NCBI GenBank assembly: GCA_001028025.1
Contig: LDAQ01000153.1
Coordinates: forward strand, 1 to 16,536
Length of the DNA: 16,536 nt
Source of the DNA: Faecalicatena fissicatena
GTDB lineage: Bacteria; Bacillota; Clostridia; Lachnospirales; Lachnospiraceae
Direction of reading: 5' to 3'
Below, in pieces: positions 6,413 through 13,996 of the stretch (positions are counted from its first letter, which is position 1; each line of letters opens with the position of its first letter). Under the pieces are notes generated by a model that was not told where the DNA came from, did not search any database, and saw only the letters and a program-made list of their open reading frames with translations. A program made the translations under genes and the position numbers.

Positions 6413-7318
6413 ATGACCCTTTCACAGATAATGTATTTTCTTGCTGTTGTAAAATACAAGACCTTTACGCTGGCAAGTGATGAACTGTACATTTCCCAAT
6501 CTTCTTTGTCCAAGCAGATTAAGGCGCTGGAACTGGAACTTGGGCATACACTTTTTAACAGGGAAGCCAAGGAAAACACTTTGACTGCAGAAGGGGAACG
6601 TTTTCTGGCGTATGCCAATAAATTTTCCAAGGATTATGCTTCTATGATGTCTGATCTTAACAAAATGAATGGAAATGCTTCTAAAAATCCTCTGATTTTA
6701 GGTGTGCTTCCCATTATCAATGAATATAATCTGAATGATGACATTGTTTTCTTTCAAAAACTGATTGCTTCTTCTAACATTTATGTAAACCTGCTTGAGC
6801 GTGAGCAGGAGGAACTGCAGAACATGTTACAATTTAAACAGATAGATGCCGCCATCCTCCGCATGGATTCCCTTGATTTGTCAAAGTATGAATATGTGAC
6901 ATTTCGGGAGGAAGAGCTGATGATTATATATCCCGATAAGATGGAACAGCTGAATAAAGAGTATGTTACGCTGGAGGAGCTTGCAGATTATCCGATTATT
7001 TCTTTCGATGAATCCTCTTCTCTGCACAGGACAACCAAACAGTTATTTCAGGATAGAAACCTTTATCCCAGTTTTTCCTATCTTTACAAGCATCATGAGC
7101 AGATCCTGTCCATGGTAAATGCAAACTTCGGTGTCGCCATCATCCCAGGCAACCTGGTATCGACTTCGCTGTTTCCCAATATCCGGGTAACGCACTTTAA
7201 AAAACCTATAATATCGAAGGTATGCCTTGTCCGTCCGAAGGATGTACCGATGACAGAGCCTTTGAATCTGCTCTTTCAGTATTTTGAATCCACATACAAT
7301 GAGGTGAATGGCAAATAA
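6413..7318 (+). CDS. LysR-type transcriptional regulator
   Basis: A 301-residue protein with the LysR layout. The N-terminal winged helix-turn-helix (about 3-62) contains FTLASDELYISQSSLSKQIK and LELELGHTLFNR, followed by a linker helix and a periplasmic-binding-protein-like effector domain (about 90-295, e.g. LILGVLPI, IDAAILRMD, VNANFGVAIIPGNLV). The ATG at 6413 is chosen because GGAGG (6400-6404) lies 8 nt upstream; a GTG at 6404 overlaps that site and is unlikely to be used. The gene is divergent from ubiD, the standard geometry for a LysR protein that controls the adjacent operon. I infer that it activates the decarboxylase operon in response to the aromatic substrate; the effector is unknown. 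Confidence 0.93.
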   Translation: MTLSQIMYFLAVVKYKTFTLASDELYISQSSLSKQIKALELELGHTLFNREAKENTLTAEGERFLAYANKFSKDYASMMSDLNKMNGNASKNPLILGVLPIINEYNLNDDIVFFQKLIASSNIYVNLLEREQEELQNMLQFKQIDAAILRMDSLDLSKYEYVTFREEELMIIYPDKMEQLNKEYVTLEELADYPIISFDESSSLHRTTKQLFQDRNLYPSFSYLYKHHEQILSMVNANFGVAIIPGNLVSTSLFPNIRVTHFKKPIISKVCLVRPKDVPMTEPLNLLFQYFESTYNEVNGK

Positions 7319-7332
7319 TTTTCCATATAACC

Positions 7333-7379
7333 AAAAAAGAAGTGGAACCCAGTATATTACTGAGTTCCACTTCTTTTTT
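7333..7379. terminator. bidirectional rho-independent terminator
   Basis: A 16-bp inverted repeat: AAAAAAGAAGTGGAAC (7333-7348) and GTTCCACTTCTTTTTT (7364-7379), with a nested CAGT/ACTG pair. The plus strand ends in a T run and the minus strand also has one, so it can stop the LysR gene from one side and tRNA-Ser(UGA) from the other. Confidence 0.92.
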
Positions 7380-7382
7380 TAA

Positions 7383-7468
7383 CGGAGAGGGTGGGATTCG
7401 AACCCACGCGCCCTTGCGGACAAACGGTTTTCAAGACCGCCTCGTTATGACCACTTCGATACCTCTCC
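7383..7468 (-). tRNA. tRNA-Ser(UGA)
   Basis: A class II tRNA with acceptor GGAGAGG (7468-7462) paired with CCTCTCC (7390-7384) and discriminator G at 7383. The anticodon loop CTTGAAA carries TGA (complement at 7431-7433), reading UCA and other UCN codons. The long variable arm is GTTTGTCCGCAAGGGCGC, and the T arm has GGTTCGAATCC. CCA is not encoded. It is followed 3 nt later by the bidirectional terminator, so it is a monocistronic tRNA. Confidence 0.96.
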
Positions 7469-7531
7469 AGTCTCTTATCTGCACATGGCAGTATAAGTTC
7501 AATTGTCTTGTCTGCTTTCGCGACATTGGAT

Positions 7532-7561
7532 ATTGTAGCATATATATGAAATATATGTCAA
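7532..7561 (-). promoter_or_regulatory. promoter of tRNA-Ser(UGA)
   Basis: On the minus strand, a perfect TTGACA (7556-7561), an 18-nt AT-rich spacer and TACAAT (7532-7537). It lies between the end of ispD and the tRNA, with a predicted start about 55 nt before the tRNA. Confidence 0.8.
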
Positions 7562-7578
7562 TATCTTTTTTAATATTT

Positions 7579-8280
7579 TTAACTGCGTCTTTTGAGTAAC
7601 ACTTCTGCCATCTCCAGATCATCCGGAGTCGTTATCTTTATGTTCTCATATGAACCGTATACAAGCCTGATCGGATACTGCAGCATCTGCTCCACAACCA
7701 TGGCATCATCGGTCACATTAATATAGCTTTCCCGCATCAGCATAGAATATGCGCCTCTTACGATATGATTTTCAAAGACCTGGGGCGTCTGCACCATCCA
7801 AAGCTTACTTCTGTCCGGCGTTGTTTCCACCGTACCTCTGTCATCCGCCACCTTGATGGTATCTTTCACGGGCATGCCAACGACACAGGCTTTGTGTTCC
7901 TGCACTTCTGCGTACGCTCTTTCAATCATTTTGCTGTCCACAAACGGGCGGGCGCCGTCATGAATGAAGACATATCCGTTTTCCTCCAGTTCCTGCAGGC
8001 CGTTCCAGACAGAATGATAGCGTTCTGCGCCGCCCTGCACGATCCGGCTTACTTTTTTGAACTGAAATAGATTTACTATATTCTCTCTGCAGTACTCTTC
8101 TTCCCCGGCTCCCGTTACCAGAAAAACCTCATCTATTACGGGTGAATCCTCAAAAGCTTTCAGGGAATAATAGAGCACTGGCCGTCCGGCCAGCATCAGA
8201 TACTGCTTGTGCACTTTCGTTCCCATTCTCTTCCCCTGACCTGCCGCCAGTACAATGGCGGTACAATGCATTTTCCCCAT
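7579..8280 (-). CDS. ispD: 2-C-methyl-D-erythritol 4-phosphate cytidylyltransferase
   Basis: IspD catalyses the third step of the MEP isoprenoid pathway, joining CTP and MEP to give CDP-ME in the cytosol. The 233 residues are the usual size. Visible motifs are the nucleotide-binding VLAAGQGKRMG (10-20), QGGAERYHSVWNGL (82-95), FIHDGARPFV (105-114), VKDTIK (138-143), TPDRSKLWMVQTPQVF (154-169) and the CTP/Mg site TDDAMVVE (190-197). I place the start at the ATG at 8280, where AGGAGAGAGG overlaps the tsaD stop codon upstream; a GTG at 8286 in frame would sit inside that site. It is last in the long minus-strand gene train, 13 nt after tsaD. Its presence indicates that the organism uses the MEP route, which matters for interpreting idi at 1169-1786. 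Confidence 0.95.
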   Translation of the reverse strand: MGKMHCTAIVLAAGQGKRMGTKVHKQYLMLAGRPVLYYSLKAFEDSPVIDEVFLVTGAGEEEYCRENIVNLFQFKKVSRIVQGGAERYHSVWNGLQELEENGYVFIHDGARPFVDSKMIERAYAEVQEHKACVVGMPVKDTIKVADDRGTVETTPDRSKLWMVQTPQVFENHIVRGAYSMLMRESYINVTDDAMVVEQMLQYPIRLVYGSYENIKITTPDDLEMAEVLLKRRS

Positions 8281-8293
8281 ATGCACCTCTCTC

Positions 8294-9322
8294 CTAACGT
8301 TCCCCCAGTTTTAGATTCGGCACTGCATTCAAATCCCAGCCATGCCTTGTCCCTGCCAGATATTCGTAGTAAGCAGCCGTCCCGATCATGGCCGCATTAT
8401 CCGTACAGTAAATCGGTGAAGGATAATAAAATTCGATCCCCCGCTCTTGGCAGGCTTCTTTCATTCCTTCTCTGAGTGCGCTGTTGGATGCCACGCCGCC
8501 GGCTATGGCAAACTTGTTCATATCGAACTCTGCCGCCGCATTCATAGAATTCTCCACCAGCACATCTACCACTGCTTTCTGGAAAGAGGCGGCAATATCC
8601 GCCGGATTGTAGGTCTGCCCCTTCATCTGGCAGCCATTGATATAATTCAGTACCGCTGACTTCAGGCCGCTGAAGCTGAAGTCGTATGGTGCCCCTTCGA
8701 TATGTGCACGCGGGAATTTAACCGCGTCCGGATTGCCTTCTTTTGCGAGTCTGTCTATCTTGGGACCGCCCGGGTAGCCCAGCCCGATGGCCCTGGCCAC
8801 TTTATCGTAGGCTTCACCTGCCGCATCATCTCTCGTCCGGCCCAAAATCTCATATTCCCCGTATTCTTTCACACAGACAAGATGCGTATGCCCGCCCGAT
8901 ACCACCAGACATAAAAATGGCGGTTCCAAGCTTGGATGTTCAATATAATTTGCAGATATGTGTCCCTCTATGTGATGAACTCCGACCAGCGGAAGCTTCT
9001 TTGCATAGGCAATTGCCTTGGCCTCTGCCACCCCCACTAAAAGGGCTCCCACAAGTCCCGGGCCGTATGTCACTCCAATGGCATCGATATCATCCAGCGT
9101 CATGTCCGCTTCCTCCAGCGCCTCTTCTATCACCTGATTGATCTTTTCAATATGCTTTCTGGATGCAATTTCAGGTACCACGCCGCCGTACAGCTTGTGA
9201 AGCTCAATCTGGGATGATATCACATTGGACAGCACTTCGCGCCCGTTATTCACTACCGCAGCGGCGGTTTCATCACAGGAGCTCTCAATTGCCAGTATAT
9301 TAATATTTCTAATCTCTTTCAT
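8294..9322 (-). CDS. tsaD: tRNA N6-adenosine threonylcarbamoyltransferase TsaD
   Basis: TsaD transfers the threonylcarbamoyl group to A37 of ANN-decoding tRNAs (t6A), working with TsaB and TsaE. The 342 residues are typical. Features are the ASKHA N-terminus ILAIESSCDET (9-19), the metal-binding HHIEGH with His117 and His121, VVSGGHTHL (140-148), AAGEAYDK (167-174), FSFSGLKSA (215-223), AIAGGVASN (272-280) and the C-terminal metal ligand Asp308 in CTDNAAMIG. The ATG at 9322 has AGGAGG 6 nt upstream; a GTG at 9361 would extend the protein into rnz without support. It lies 22 nt after rnz and 13 nt before ispD. TsaB and TsaE are encoded upstream in the same train; TsaC is not in the window. Confidence 0.97.
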   Translation of the reverse strand: MKEIRNINILAIESSCDETAAAVVNNGREVLSNVISSQIELHKLYGGVVPEIASRKHIEKINQVIEEALEEADMTLDDIDAIGVTYGPGLVGALLVGVAEAKAIAYAKKLPLVGVHHIEGHISANYIEHPSLEPPFLCLVVSGGHTHLVCVKEYGEYEILGRTRDDAAGEAYDKVARAIGLGYPGGPKIDRLAKEGNPDAVKFPRAHIEGAPYDFSFSGLKSAVLNYINGCQMKGQTYNPADIAASFQKAVVDVLVENSMNAAAEFDMNKFAIAGGVASNSALREGMKEACQERGIEFYYPSPIYCTDNAAMIGTAAYYEYLAGTRHGWDLNAVPNLKLGER

Positions 9323-9344
9323 TATGTGCCTCCTATTGTCCGCT

Positions 9345-10262
9345 TTAAGGCTGATCTTCACAAAATGCCAGTTCGACAGACATCCTGTCTTTTCCGGGCT
9401 TTGCCGCCGGGAAGATCTTTTTCACATCGTCCATGAACTCTTCCGGCCTGGTCAGCGAAGGGCTGTAATGTGTCAGCCAAAGTTCTTTCACCTGTGCTTC
9501 CCGGGCAAGCGCTGCTGCCTCACAGAAGGTCATATGCTTGTATTCCACCGCTTTTGCGGCTTTGTCTTTCTCTCCGTACATACCTTCACATATGAACAGA
9601 TCCGAATCTTTTGCATTCTCCCGGATTGAATCCGTTGGTCTTGTATCTGTTGTATAAGTAACCTTAATCCCTTTCCTCGGGGCACCCAGCACCATATCCG
9701 GTGTCAGGACCCGTCCGTCCTGTTCTACTGCCTGTCCCTTTTGCAGCAGATTCCAGCACTGCATCGGAATCTCCTGTGCCTTTGCTCTTTCTATATCAAA
9801 TTTGCCCGCCCGGTCGATCTCCAGCGTGTACCCGTAGCAGAGAACATTATGGTTCACACGAAATGCCTTCAGGCGGTAACCGTTCATCTCAAATGTCTGC
9901 TGTGCACCTTCTATTTCTAAAAAACGAATAGGAAACGGAAGTTCCGGCGCAATCACTCTCAGCGCATTCACAACCCTTTCCAGTCCTTTTGGTCCAATCA
10001 ATGTAAGGGGTTCCCTGCGGTCTGCGTTTCCCATCGTGAGAAGCAGTCCCGGAAGCCCGCTGATATGGTCACCATGATAGTGTGTAAAACAGATGACATC
10101 TATAGGCTTAAAGCTCCAGCCCTTTTCCTTGATTGCGATCTGTGTTCCTTCCCCGCAGTCTATCAGCAGACTGCTGCCGTTAAATCTTGTCATCAGGGCA
10201 GTCAGCCACCGATAAGGAAGCGGCATCATGCCGCCGCTTCCAAGCAAGCATACATCTAACAT
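9345..10262 (-). CDS. rnz: ribonuclease Z (tRNA 3' endonuclease)
   Basis: RNase Z is a metallo-beta-lactamase-fold zinc enzyme that cuts tRNA precursors lacking CCA after the discriminator base. The 305 residues are the normal size for the short form. The metal motif THYHGDH gives His61, His63, Asp65 and His66; further ligands are His138 (VNHNVLCYGY), Asp206 (YTTDTRPT) and His265 (LTHYSPS), and GxGTQ-type residues are at 37-41. The ATG at 10262 sits 1 nt after the stop codon of the upstream 77-residue gene, with GAGGG as ribosome-binding site, so translation is probably coupled. Both tRNA genes in the window lack an encoded CCA, matching a need for this enzyme. Confidence 0.96.
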   Translation of the reverse strand: MLDVCLLGSGGMMPLPYRWLTALMTRFNGSSLLIDCGEGTQIAIKEKGWSFKPIDVICFTHYHGDHISGLPGLLLTMGNADRREPLTLIGPKGLERVVNALRVIAPELPFPIRFLEIEGAQQTFEMNGYRLKAFRVNHNVLCYGYTLEIDRAGKFDIERAKAQEIPMQCWNLLQKGQAVEQDGRVLTPDMVLGAPRKGIKVTYTTDTRPTDSIRENAKDSDLFICEGMYGEKDKAAKAVEYKHMTFCEAAALAREAQVKELWLTHYSPSLTRPEEFMDDVKKIFPAAKPGKDRMSVELAFCEDQP

Positions 10263-10263
10263 A

Positions 10264-10497
10264 TTATCCCTCTATTTCTGCCGGTATCTTAAATGATGCG
10301 AGAAGTTCATCATAGCAGGATTCACATAAATCAAAAGAATGTTTTTCCCCATCCTTTTCAGAGAAGTATCCCCATGTATAGTCCACACTCAGGATGCCTT
10401 CCTCCGCATGCCCATTTACAACCGGTATTTCTTTTCCGCATTTATTGCAGATCATTTTTTTTACTTCTTTTGTTTCTTTCATTTGATACTGGCGCAT
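10264..10497 (-). CDS. small CxxC protein of unknown function
   Basis: A 77-residue soluble protein with CNKCGKEI (Cys17, Cys20) and DLCESCYDELL (Cys58, Cys61), two CxxC pairs likely to bind one zinc. The intervening HAEEGILSVDYTWGYFSEKDGEKHSFD carries many aromatic and charged residues. I recall similar small proteins in Firmicutes but know no function and do not assign one. The start at 10497 is supported by AGGAGG 7 nt upstream; the inner ATGs at 10482 and 10455 have no such site. It is placed 94 nt after tsaB-rimI and 1 nt before rnz, so a role near tRNA processing is possible but only by association. Confidence 0.8.
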   Translation of the reverse strand: MRQYQMKETKEVKKMICNKCGKEIPVVNGHAEEGILSVDYTWGYFSEKDGEKHSFDLCESCYDELLASFKIPAEIEG

Positions 10498-10591
10498 ACA
10501 AATTCCTCCTGTGTTGTGTATATTTCACTTTTGCTACGCCTTCATTATATCGACTTTTGAGCAGTTTTCCTACTGGGAAGTGCTTCCTCAA

Positions 10592-11776
10592 TTACCTGCC
10601 AAGTTTTCGGCTCATCAGCACCGCGTCTTCTTTCGGAGCATCGTAAAAGTTCTGCCTGATGCCATCCTCCACAAACCCCTCTTCTTCATAGAAAGAGCGC
10701 GCCGCAGTATTACTCTCCCGCACATCCAGAAGTATTTTGCTCATTTTTCTTTCTTCACATATATTTTCCAGCTTCAGCATCAGATGGCCGCCCACCCCTT
10801 GCCGCCTGGATTCTTTTTCGACTGCAATGCGGACAATCTCTGCTTCCCCGGCAGCTTCGTAGGCCAGCATATATCCTATAAGCCTTCCCGCCTTTTCCGC
10901 GGCTATACAGATTGTCCGGGGCTGATTGATCGTATCCAGCACGCTTTTCTCACTCCATGGATCCGAAAACACCTGCCGTTCCATCTCTGCCGCTGCCGCC
11001 GCATCTTCCACTCTCAGATAGCGGACGATCAGCTCGGCCTGCTTCTCTCTCTCGGCCCGCTCACGCTCGGCCTGCGACACCCGGAGATACTCCGGCTGAT
11101 GCTCCATGGCAGTCTCGGTCCGGCCTGCTTTATAATACTGAATCCCCAGGGCCCCTACTGCGGCCGCACGCTGACGGTTCATATAAGACGGTGCAAAAGA
11201 ATACGGCACCTGAATATACTTATCGATCACATCCCTGTGTACGGGCACTCCGTCTCCCAGGAATACAACCGGCCTTCCGTATGCATTCAGACGGCGGATC
11301 AGTTCTTCTATTGATACTGCCATCTGCATTTTCAGCACCTGAAAGCAGGGCTCCACTTTATTCGTGCCCTCTTTCCTGCCCGCTTTTTTTGAAAATGTAT
11401 AAATCCCGGTATACACCTGATTCCTGCGCGCATCCATAATCGGACATATGATGTCTTCACATCCGTAGACCTGATATGCCAGACCGTCCACTGTGGGTAT
11501 ATGCAGCAATGGTTTGTTCAGTGCCAGCCCCAGCCCCTTCGCCGTTGCTGAGCCGATGCGCAGTCCCGTAAAAGACCCCGGCCCTCCTGACACTGCAATT
11601 GCATCAATGGTTGCAAGATCCAGTTCCACCATCTTTGCCACTTCATCGATCATAGGCAGGAGCGTCTGTGAATGAGTCTTTTTATAATCAATGGTATATT
11701 CCGCTATAGTTCTGTCCTCCTCCACAACTGCCACCGTCGCGGTCAGCCCGGAGCTGTCAATTGCCAATACCCGCAT
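10592..11776 (-). CDS. tsaB-rimI: TsaB-RimI fusion protein
   Basis: A 394-residue fusion. Residues 1-~235 are TsaB, the scaffold partner of TsaD in t6A synthesis: MRVLAIDSSG, KTHSQTLLPMIDEV, AVSGGPGSFTGLRIG (61-75) and MDARRNQVYTG (114-124). After a charged linker (SQAERERAEREKQAE, ~234-248) residues ~249-394 are a GNAT acetyltransferase of the RimI type: VFSDPWSEKS (269-278), the acetyl-CoA loop RRQGVGG (324-330), LLDVRESNTAARSFYEEEGF (349-368). RimI acetylates the N-terminus of ribosomal protein S18 in E. coli; its target here is unknown. The two genes are commonly adjacent in Firmicutes, and fused forms occur in Lachnospiraceae. The ATG at 11776 follows AGAGGAAG. It lies 54 nt after tsaE. 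Confidence 0.95.
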   Translation of the reverse strand: MRVLAIDSSGLTATVAVVEEDRTIAEYTIDYKKTHSQTLLPMIDEVAKMVELDLATIDAIAVSGGPGSFTGLRIGSATAKGLGLALNKPLLHIPTVDGLAYQVYGCEDIICPIMDARRNQVYTGIYTFSKKAGRKEGTNKVEPCFQVLKMQMAVSIEELIRRLNAYGRPVVFLGDGVPVHRDVIDKYIQVPYSFAPSYMNRQRAAAVGALGIQYYKAGRTETAMEHQPEYLRVSQAERERAEREKQAELIVRYLRVEDAAAAAEMERQVFSDPWSEKSVLDTINQPRTICIAAEKAGRLIGYMLAYEAAGEAEIVRIAVEKESRRQGVGGHLMLKLENICEERKMSKILLDVRESNTAARSFYEEEGFVEDGIRQNFYDAPKEDAVLMSRKLGR

Positions 11777-11797
11777 ATTATACTTCCTCTCTATAAA

Positions 11798-11820
11798 GGG
11801 GCCAGCACCCGTCTGACCCC
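11798..11820 (-). other. intercistronic RNA hairpin between tsaE and tsaB-rimI
   Basis: On the minus strand, GGGGTCAG (11820-11813) pairs with CTGGCCCC (11805-11798) using one U-G wobble, with a 7-nt loop, followed by TTTATAG. The wobble would be a C-A mismatch on the other strand, so the structure favours the sense RNA of this operon. Possible weak terminator or processing site. Confidence 0.4.
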
Positions 11821-11830
11821 CGTTTGTTGT

Positions 11831-12256
11831 CTATATCTCTTCTATCGTTATTCTGCGATATTCAAATCCCTGTTCCAGATCCTTTTCAATGATCACTTCC
11901 GTACGATTCTCCGGAAGAATCTCCTCAATCAGGCTGGCCCACTCAATCAGAGAAACGCCTTCGCCCATGATATAGTCTTCATATCCCACTTCATCCATCT
12001 CCTCCACATCACCAATGCGGTAGACATCGAAATGGTAAAACGGGAGACGGCCCTCCCCGTACTCCTGTACAATTGTAAACGTGGGGCTGCAAACCGGCTC
12101 CTCAATGCCAAGCCCTTTTGCGAATCCCTGAGTAAATACCGTTTTACCCACACCAAGATCACCGGTCAGAGTATATACCTGCCCCGGCTTCGCTTTCTGC
12201 CCCAGCCTGACGCCGATTTGAAATGTCTGTTCGGGACTTTTTGATTCCAGTACCAT
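11831..12256 (-). CDS. tsaE: t6A biosynthesis ATPase TsaE
   Basis: TsaE is the small ATPase that drives turnover of the TsaB-TsaD complex in t6A modification. The 141 residues are normal. Visible are the Walker A loop GDLGVGKT (32-39), the SPTFTIVQEY segment (58-67), HFDVYR (75-80) and LIEWAS (104-109), all characteristic of the family. The ATG at 12256 follows GGAAAGAGGAACCAAT. It lies 19 nt after the YcxB-like gene and 54 nt before tsaB-rimI. Confidence 0.96.
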   Translation of the reverse strand: MVLESKSPEQTFQIGVRLGQKAKPGQVYTLTGDLGVGKTVFTQGFAKGLGIEEPVCSPTFTIVQEYGEGRLPFYHFDVYRIGDVEEMDEVGYEDYIMGEGVSLIEWASLIEEILPENRTEVIIEKDLEQGFEYRRITIEEI

Positions 12257-12275
12257 ATTGGTTCCTCTTTCCAGC

Positions 12276-12782
12276 TTAATTTACCTGCCGAATCCGGACC
12301 TTGTCCGGAGGCATATGGGTAGAGATCATCTCCGCCACAGCCGCCCACCGCTCTCCAATCTGAGCTCTGGGAAAGATAACGGCACGGCTTTTATCCATAT
12401 ACAGCACGAGTGCCTGCTCCGTAGAAACCGCTCTCTGAAAATCCTGCCAGGGATTTTCGTTTACCCGGTCTTCCTGAATCACTTTGACTCCGCTGTCAGA
12501 AAGCTCGTAGCACAAAGCCTGTTTAAATATGGGTGTATTTTCCACCTGGCGCTTTGCGCGAATCCAGAGCATTACCGGCGGATACGCAAGAACAAACACC
12601 GTGATAAAAAACAACAGCACAGCGCTCGCCGCCTTCCCTGACTCTGCCTGCTTCAGCCCCATCGCCAAAATCACGGTGCCGAAAACCACGCTCAGTATCC
12701 CTGGCAGATGTGTATAATTATGGTGCAGCATAAAGCTGTACATCGTCCGCGGCGTCATCCGTATCTCAAATCTGACTGACAT
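12276..12782 (-). CDS. YcxB-like membrane protein
   Basis: A 168-residue protein with a short N-terminal part (MSVRFEIRMTPRTMYSFMLHHNYTH), two adjacent membrane segments (about 27-44 and 53-75: LPGILSVVFGTVILAMGL and ASAVLLFFITVFVLAYPPVMLWI) and a soluble C-terminal domain whose pattern (ELSDSGVKV...WQDFQRAVSTEQALVLYMDKSRAVIFPR) matches YcxB-like proteins as I remember them. Function unknown; it resembles membrane-anchored PH-like domains. The start at 12782 is chosen for GGAAAGGA upstream; a longer frame back to 12860 would overlap the AICAR formyltransferase gene. It is embedded between purine and t6A genes without obvious relation to either. Confidence 0.75.
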   Translation of the reverse strand: MSVRFEIRMTPRTMYSFMLHHNYTHLPGILSVVFGTVILAMGLKQAESGKAASAVLLFFITVFVLAYPPVMLWIRAKRQVENTPIFKQALCYELSDSGVKVIQEDRVNENPWQDFQRAVSTEQALVLYMDKSRAVIFPRAQIGERWAAVAEMISTHMPPDKVRIRQVN

Positions 12783-12802
12783 AGCCCGTCCTTTCCAATA
12801 TC

Positions 12803-13981
12803 CTAGTGATGGAACAGACGCAGCCCTGTAAATGCCATAGCCATCTGATGTCTGTTGCATGCCTCGATTACATTGTCATCTCTCACAGATCCGCCCGGCT
12901 GTGCCACATACTTCACACCGCTCTTATAAGCGCGCTCAATATTATCGCCAAACGGGAAGAACGCATCAGAACCAAGCGCCACATCCGTAAGCTTATCCAG
13001 CCATTCACGCTTCTCTTCCCTTGTAAATACTTCCGGTTTTTCTTTAAATGTATTCTCCCAGACGCCGTCGGCAAGCACATCCATGTATTCCTCTCCGATG
13101 TAGAGATCAATGGCATTGTCTCTGTCCGCACGTCTGATATCATCTTTGAACGGCAGTTCCAGTACCTTCGGGCACTGACGGAGCCACCAGTTGTCTGCTT
13201 TCTGTCCTGCAAGTCTGGTACAGTGGATACGTGACTGCTGTCCTGCACCGATGCCGATTGCCTGTCCGCCCTTCACATAGCATACAGAATTGGACTGGGT
13301 ATACTTCAGCGTAATCATGGAAATCGCCAGGTCAACCTTGGCTGACTCAGGAATGACTTTATTGTCTGTTACGATATTTGCAAAGAACTCGTCATCAATC
13401 TTCAGTTCATTTCTTCCCTGTTCGAATGTAATTCCGTATACTTCTTTGCGCTCCAGCGGAGCCGGAACGTAATCCGGATCGATCTCTATGACATTATAAT
13501 TGCCATTTTTCTTCTGTTTTAATATCTCAAGAGCTTCCGGCTCATACCCGGGTGCAATCACGCCGTCTGATACTTCCCTCTTAATCAGTCTTGCGGTATC
13601 CGCATCGCAGACATCGGACAGGGAAATAAAATCACCGAAAGAAGACATTCTGTCGGCGCCTCTGGCCCGCGCATATGCGCATGCAAGCGGAGACAACTCA
13701 CCCAGATCATCCACCCAGTATATCTTAGCCAGCGTTTCATCCAGAGGAAGCCCTACCGCTGCTCCTGCCGGAGATACGTGCTTAAAGGAAGTTGCCGCCG
13801 GAAGCCCGGTAGCCTTCTTCAGTTCGCTTACCAGCTGCCAGCCATTGAATGCGTCCAGGAAATTGATATATCCCGGGCGTCCGCATAATACCCTGATCGG
13901 CAGTTCGCTTCCATCCTCCATATAGATTCTGGATGGTTTCTGGTTCGGGTTGCAGCCGTACTTTAATTCTAATTCATTCAT
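12803..13981 (-). CDS. purH: AICAR formyltransferase (stand-alone PurH C-terminal type)
   Basis: This enzyme transfers a formyl group from 10-formyl-THF to AICAR, giving FAICAR, the penultimate step of IMP synthesis. The 392 residues correspond only to the transformylase half of bifunctional PurH; the N-terminal MGS-like IMP cyclohydrolase domain is absent. The catalytic Lys67-His68 are in SFKHVSPAG. Other family segments are LKYGCNPNQ (6-14), ARARGADRMSSFGDFI (103-118), LKYTQSNSVCYVKGGQAIGIGAGQQSR and SDAFFPFGDN plus QPGGSVRDD near the end. The ATG at 13981 follows AAGGAG that overlaps the preceding stop codon. The missing cyclohydrolase activity is supplied by the PurO-type gene 15 nt upstream, so the pair replaces bifunctional PurH. 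Confidence 0.95.
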   Translation of the reverse strand: MNELELKYGCNPNQKPSRIYMEDGSELPIRVLCGRPGYINFLDAFNGWQLVSELKKATGLPAATSFKHVSPAGAAVGLPLDETLAKIYWVDDLGELSPLACAYARARGADRMSSFGDFISLSDVCDADTARLIKREVSDGVIAPGYEPEALEILKQKKNGNYNVIEIDPDYVPAPLERKEVYGITFEQGRNELKIDDEFFANIVTDNKVIPESAKVDLAISMITLKYTQSNSVCYVKGGQAIGIGAGQQSRIHCTRLAGQKADNWWLRQCPKVLELPFKDDIRRADRDNAIDLYIGEEYMDVLADGVWENTFKEKPEVFTREEKREWLDKLTDVALGSDAFFPFGDNIERAYKSGVKYVAQPGGSVRDDNVIEACNRHQMAMAFTGLRLFHH

Positions 13982-13996
13982 CTTATCCTTAGCTCC

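Noticed and set aside
10544..10549. Internal promoter before the 77-residue CxxC gene (TATAAT on the minus strand)
   Set aside because: A perfect -10 hexamer is present, but nothing like TTGACA lies 16-18 nt upstream and there is no extended -10 element.
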